Source: an uncultured Bacillota bacterium
Lineage (GTDB): Bacteria; Bacillota; Clostridia; Oscillospirales; Oscillospiraceae
DNA length: 7,120 nt
Reading direction: 5' to 3'
Assembly: GCA_947383275.1 (NCBI GenBank)
Contig: CANDCW010000103.1
Span: forward strand, 1 to 7,120
In this document: positions 4,663-7,120 of the stretch, piece after piece
Layout: each line of letters opens with the position of its first letter
How positions within the stretch are numbered: the first letter of the stretch is position 1
Position numbers and translations under genes: made by a program
Notes under the pieces: model-generated
Seen by the model: the letters and a program-made list of their open reading frames with translations, nothing else
Database searches by the model: none
Told to the model about the DNA's origin: nothing

Positions 4663-5931
4663 CTATCTGCGGACCCACTTACCAAAGAGGGTCTTTTTAA
4701 ATTTCAGCAGGGCCTCCTGGGCGGGGGCATAGTTTTGGCACTTCTGGAAATATTCCACGCCCTTTTTGATATCCGCCGGGACGCCCAGGCCCTCAGTGTA
4801 GATGGTGCCCAGGCCGTAGTTGAGCAGGTTGGTGCTGTAGTTCGCTTCCTGAAACAGCCGGAGGGCCTGGGCAGGGTCCTTCTGACAGCCGTAGCCGAAG
4901 AGGCGGCAGGTAGCCAGCATGTCGTTGGCCCAGGTATTGTTCTGGGCGTGGGCCCGCTCAAAGAGCTGGACCGCGCGGCCGTAGTCCTGGGGGACTCCGT
5001 CCCCGCCCAGGAACAGCAGCTCTCCGGCCCGGTTGTTGCAGCCCACGTCGTCGGGGTCCTGCAGCCCCAGCTCGTAGTACTCCATAGCCCGGGGGCAGTC
5101 TTTGGGCACCAGCTTGCCCTCCTGATACACCTTGCCGATGTAGAACCAGGCGTTCAGCTGCCCCTGCTTGGCCGCAGCCAGGTAGGCGTCCAGCGCCTCC
5201 TGGGTCCGCCCCTCCCGGCCCAGGATGAGGCCGGCATAGATCTTCTGCCAGTCGGGGTATCCCAGGCTGGCGCCCAGGCGGGCCACCTCCTCCGCCTTCT
5301 CGGGCTGGGGCGGGAGCCAGCCCTCCTCCCCCTTTTGGTATAGGTTGTAGAGGTTGCGCCCGGCCACCCCCATGCCGCCTTTGAAGGCGCTCTCGTACCA
5401 GGAGACGCACTTCAAGGTGCTCTCCCTCAGCCAGGCGCCGAAGCCCGCCTTGTCCGGGAAATCCTCAGGGCCCTTGTTTTCAATGCGCACCACGTCCAGC
5501 CAGTAGTAGCTGCCGCCGATCAGGTTCTGGCAGAACAGGCAGCCCCTCTGGGCTTTGTCGTAGACCACGCTCCAGGCGTCTTTCAGGGTGGCGAAGGGCA
5601 TGGCTTCCTCCAGCTCCGGGGTGAGCATCCCGCAGCGCATGGCCCCCAGCACCGCCATGGCGCTGCCGCCGCGGACCGCCTGGTGGATCAGCCGCTCAGT
5701 GGCCTCATCGTCCGCGCGGAAGGGGTGGTACTCCCAGCTGTAGTCCGGGCCGGAGGTACAGCGGGAGAGAATATAGGCCGCGTCGGCGTCTCCGGCGTTG
5801 GCCGCGTCAGCCAGCGGCTGGAGTGCCGAAGCCGCCCGTTCCCGGTCGTAACAGTAATAAATGTCCTCAATGGCTTGGTCTACAACATCGCTGAAATACT
5901 TGCCCATGGTCGTCCGCTTCCTTTCCTTCAT
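4663..5931 (-). CDS. Sel1/TPR-like repeat protein
   Basis: A 422-aa soluble alpha-helical repeat protein with no signal peptide or membrane segment. The C-terminal half has about five helix-pair repeats of Sel1 type: roughly 227-258, 259-293 (YIGKVYQEGKLVPKDCPRAM), 299-334 (LGGDGVPQDYGRAVQLFERA), 335-366 (GYGCQKDPAQALRLFQEA) and 369-405 (YTEGLGVPADIKKGVEYFQK). The N-terminal half (1-200) is also helical and contains a more degenerate repeat. Such proteins are scaffolds for protein contacts; the partner is unknown. The ATG at 5929-5931 shares a base with the upstream TAA (TAATG), suggesting coupling; the ATG at 5905-5907 (MGKYFSDVV) is a credible alternative with AGGAAG nine bases upstream. 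The upstream GTG at 5970 is unlikely. The gene ends before a strong terminator. Confidence 0.85.
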   Translation of the reverse strand: MKERKRTTMGKYFSDVVDQAIEDIYYCYDRERAASALQPLADAANAGDADAAYILSRCTSGPDYSWEYHPFRADDEATERLIHQAVRGGSAMAVLGAMRCGMLTPELEEAMPFATLKDAWSVVYDKAQRGCLFCQNLIGGSYYWLDVVRIENKGPEDFPDKAGFGAWLRESTLKCVSWYESAFKGGMGVAGRNLYNLYQKGEEGWLPPQPEKAEEVARLGASLGYPDWQKIYAGLILGREGRTQEALDAYLAAAKQGQLNAWFYIGKVYQEGKLVPKDCPRAMEYYELGLQDPDDVGCNNRAGELLFLGGDGVPQDYGRAVQLFERAHAQNNTWANDMLATCRLFGYGCQKDPAQALRLFQEANYSTNLLNYGLGTIYTEGLGVPADIKKGVEYFQKCQNYAPAQEALLKFKKTLFGKWVRR

Positions 5932-7120
5932 TACGGTTTCTTCTCCAGCTGTCTGGTGATGTCTTTCCACTGGGAGAAATCGGGATCAAAGATGCCTTCC
6001 CACATCTGGAGCAGCCACTCCCGCGCCTGACGGCCGGTGCATTTGGTCTCAAACACCCGGAGCTTATCCGGGTCGGGGCGGCTGGCGTTTACGGTCACCC
6101 GGCCGTCCGCCTGCCCGCCCGCCTTTAAGTACAGATATCTGGGCCCGGCGAAGAGGGCCACCACCGTATACTTCCCGCTGTCCAGCCCCTCTCCGGCCAG
6201 CTCCACGTCCCGGCGGGTGAAGCTGCTGTAATCACGGGTGGCGCCGGTCCGGTCGCTGAGGGACAGGCGGGCGTGGGCGCGGGGACGGGGCTGTTCCCCC
6301 ACCTGGAGGGGTTCCCAGCCCGACTCCCGGTCAAAGGCCGGGGGCCGCTTCCGCTCCAGCAGGTCGAAGAGGGCCTGCCACGCCTCCTGCTCGCTCACCG
6401 GCTTGGCCAGCACAGGGCAGACAGCCTCCTGCGCACAGGGCTCTGCGGAGGCTTTCAGGGTGATAATCAGGCTCAGGCCCCGGCCGGTTATGCCGGCGGC
6501 CAGCCGGGAGAGCGCCACCCCCGCTAGCCCCGGCATGGGGATGGCCTCCACCGGCTCCAGCTCCAACCTCTGGCCAGGCTGCTTCAGCTTGGTGAGCTGG
6601 TCCTCCACTGTACGGCGGTCAAAGCGGGAGGTCCGGTTCCCCTTTTCGTCCATAAGGACAAAGTCGGGATTATTCCCGGCGTTCCGCCGGGACTCGTCCT
6701 CCTGCCGGGCCAGGCGCTGGTCCCGCCGGCGCACATGGGAACGGTCGGTGGCCAGCCACTCCTCGTCAGACTGGCTGGTAAAGTCGGACATATTTTTGTA
6801 GCTGTCAAAAAAGGCCTCCGGGGCCCGCAGGCGGATGCAGGCCACCGCCGCTTTCAGGTCATCGGGCTTGTGCAGGGTGGTGGCCTGGATCTGCCGGCGG
6901 TCGTCCACAATCCAAAGCTCCATAATCCGGTGGCTCTGCCGGCGCCCTCCGGCGTGGCGGGTGACAATCTCATCCCGGGGAAACACCCCCCGGATGCGTG
7001 AGATGGCGGTCACCTCATCCCCAAACACCCACTCCCTGCCGACGGCCACCCGGCCAAACCACTGTCCGTTGGCCTCAATGTCCCGGTCCACCATGGCAAA
7101 GAGCTCCTCCACCGGCGGGG
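5931..7120 (-). CDS. Unrecognised multi-domain protein, 5' end not resolved
   Basis: I do not recognise this protein. The frame is open to the right edge, so it is probably partial. Internal candidate starts are GTG at 7110-7112 and ATG at 7092-7094, the latter with GGAGGAG nine bases upstream. Numbered from 7112, residues 1-105 form a compact domain (DIEANGQWFGRVAVGREWVF, later IMELWIVDD), 106-148 a highly charged linker, and 150-260 and 280-375 two domains that appear related: each opens with a DxxG turn, an F/YxR..VE helix and an L..G.. strand. No membrane segment or catalytic motif is visible in this portion; an N-terminal anchor could lie outside the window. Its TAA overlaps the start of the Sel1-repeat gene, so the two products probably act together. 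Confidence 0.72.
   Translation of the reverse strand, partial: PPVEELFAMVDRDIEANGQWFGRVAVGREWVFGDEVTAISRIRGVFPRDEIVTRHAGGRRQSHRIMELWIVDDRRQIQATTLHKPDDLKAAVACIRLRAPEAFFDSYKNMSDFTSQSDEEWLATDRSHVRRRDQRLARQEDESRRNAGNNPDFVLMDEKGNRTSRFDRRTVEDQLTKLKQPGQRLELEPVEAIPMPGLAGVALSRLAAGITGRGLSLIITLKASAEPCAQEAVCPVLAKPVSEQEAWQALFDLLERKRPPAFDRESGWEPLQVGEQPRPRAHARLSLSDRTGATRDYSSFTRRDVELAGEGLDSGKYTVVALFAGPRYLYLKAGGQADGRVTVNASRPDPDKLRVFETKCTGRQAREWLLQMWEGIFDPDFSQWKDITRQLEKKP

Noticed and set aside
1..7120. tRNA or rRNA genes, CRISPR array, transposase or attachment site
   Set aside because: No cloverleaf-like segment, evenly spaced short repeat, transposase-like frame or terminal inverted repeat was seen; the only long repeat is the HAAS-core duplication.

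Overview
The window is high-GC DNA, and every supported gene lies on the minus strand, so transcription runs from high to low coordinates. The right-hand part (about 1000-7120) is an accessory gene block. The left end is the start of the ribosomal S10 operon (rpsJ, then the first codons of rplC). Strong AGGAGG-type ribosome binding sites, perfect sigma-A promoters, a PadR/HAAS-type operon and the Firmicutes-like S10 sequence suggest a GC-rich Clostridia member, perhaps Oscillospirales (Flavonifractor/Oscillibacter-like). The lineage is inferred from style, not from a database search.

Layout in transcription order: (1) 7120-5931, the 3' part of a multi-domain protein I do not recognise. (2) 5931-4663, a Sel1/TPR-like repeat protein joined to it by a TAATG junction and ended by a strong terminator at 4623-4654. 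(3) A perfect promoter (TTGACA-17-TATAAT) carrying two 19-bp operator copies, driving a five-gene operon: padR (4549-4196), HAAS membrane protein A (4183-3416), membrane partner A (3419-2709), HAAS membrane protein B (2690-1827) and membrane partner B (1830-1024). This operon ends in a UUCG-loop terminator at 1003-1024. (4) A second perfect promoter (TTGACA-17-TATGAT, with an A/T-rich upstream tract) at 897-925, a leader of about 390 nt holding a complete intrinsic terminator at 734-762, then rpsJ (496-182). (5) A 132-nt spacer with a hairpin, then the start of rplC.

The PadR operon is the most distinctive part. It contains a duplicated two-gene unit (HAAS protein plus single-pass membrane partner). 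Both copies keep the same 4-nt GTGA stop/start overlap. The extracytoplasmic parts have diverged strongly, yet a 99-nt stretch coding the cytoplasmic HAAS core is identical in both copies, silent positions included, which suggests recent gene conversion. The likely picture is an autorepressed PadR switch controlling two paired envelope sensors or regulators of unknown ligand. The second notable feature is the S10-operon leader, whose terminator and mutually exclusive helices look like a transcription attenuator.
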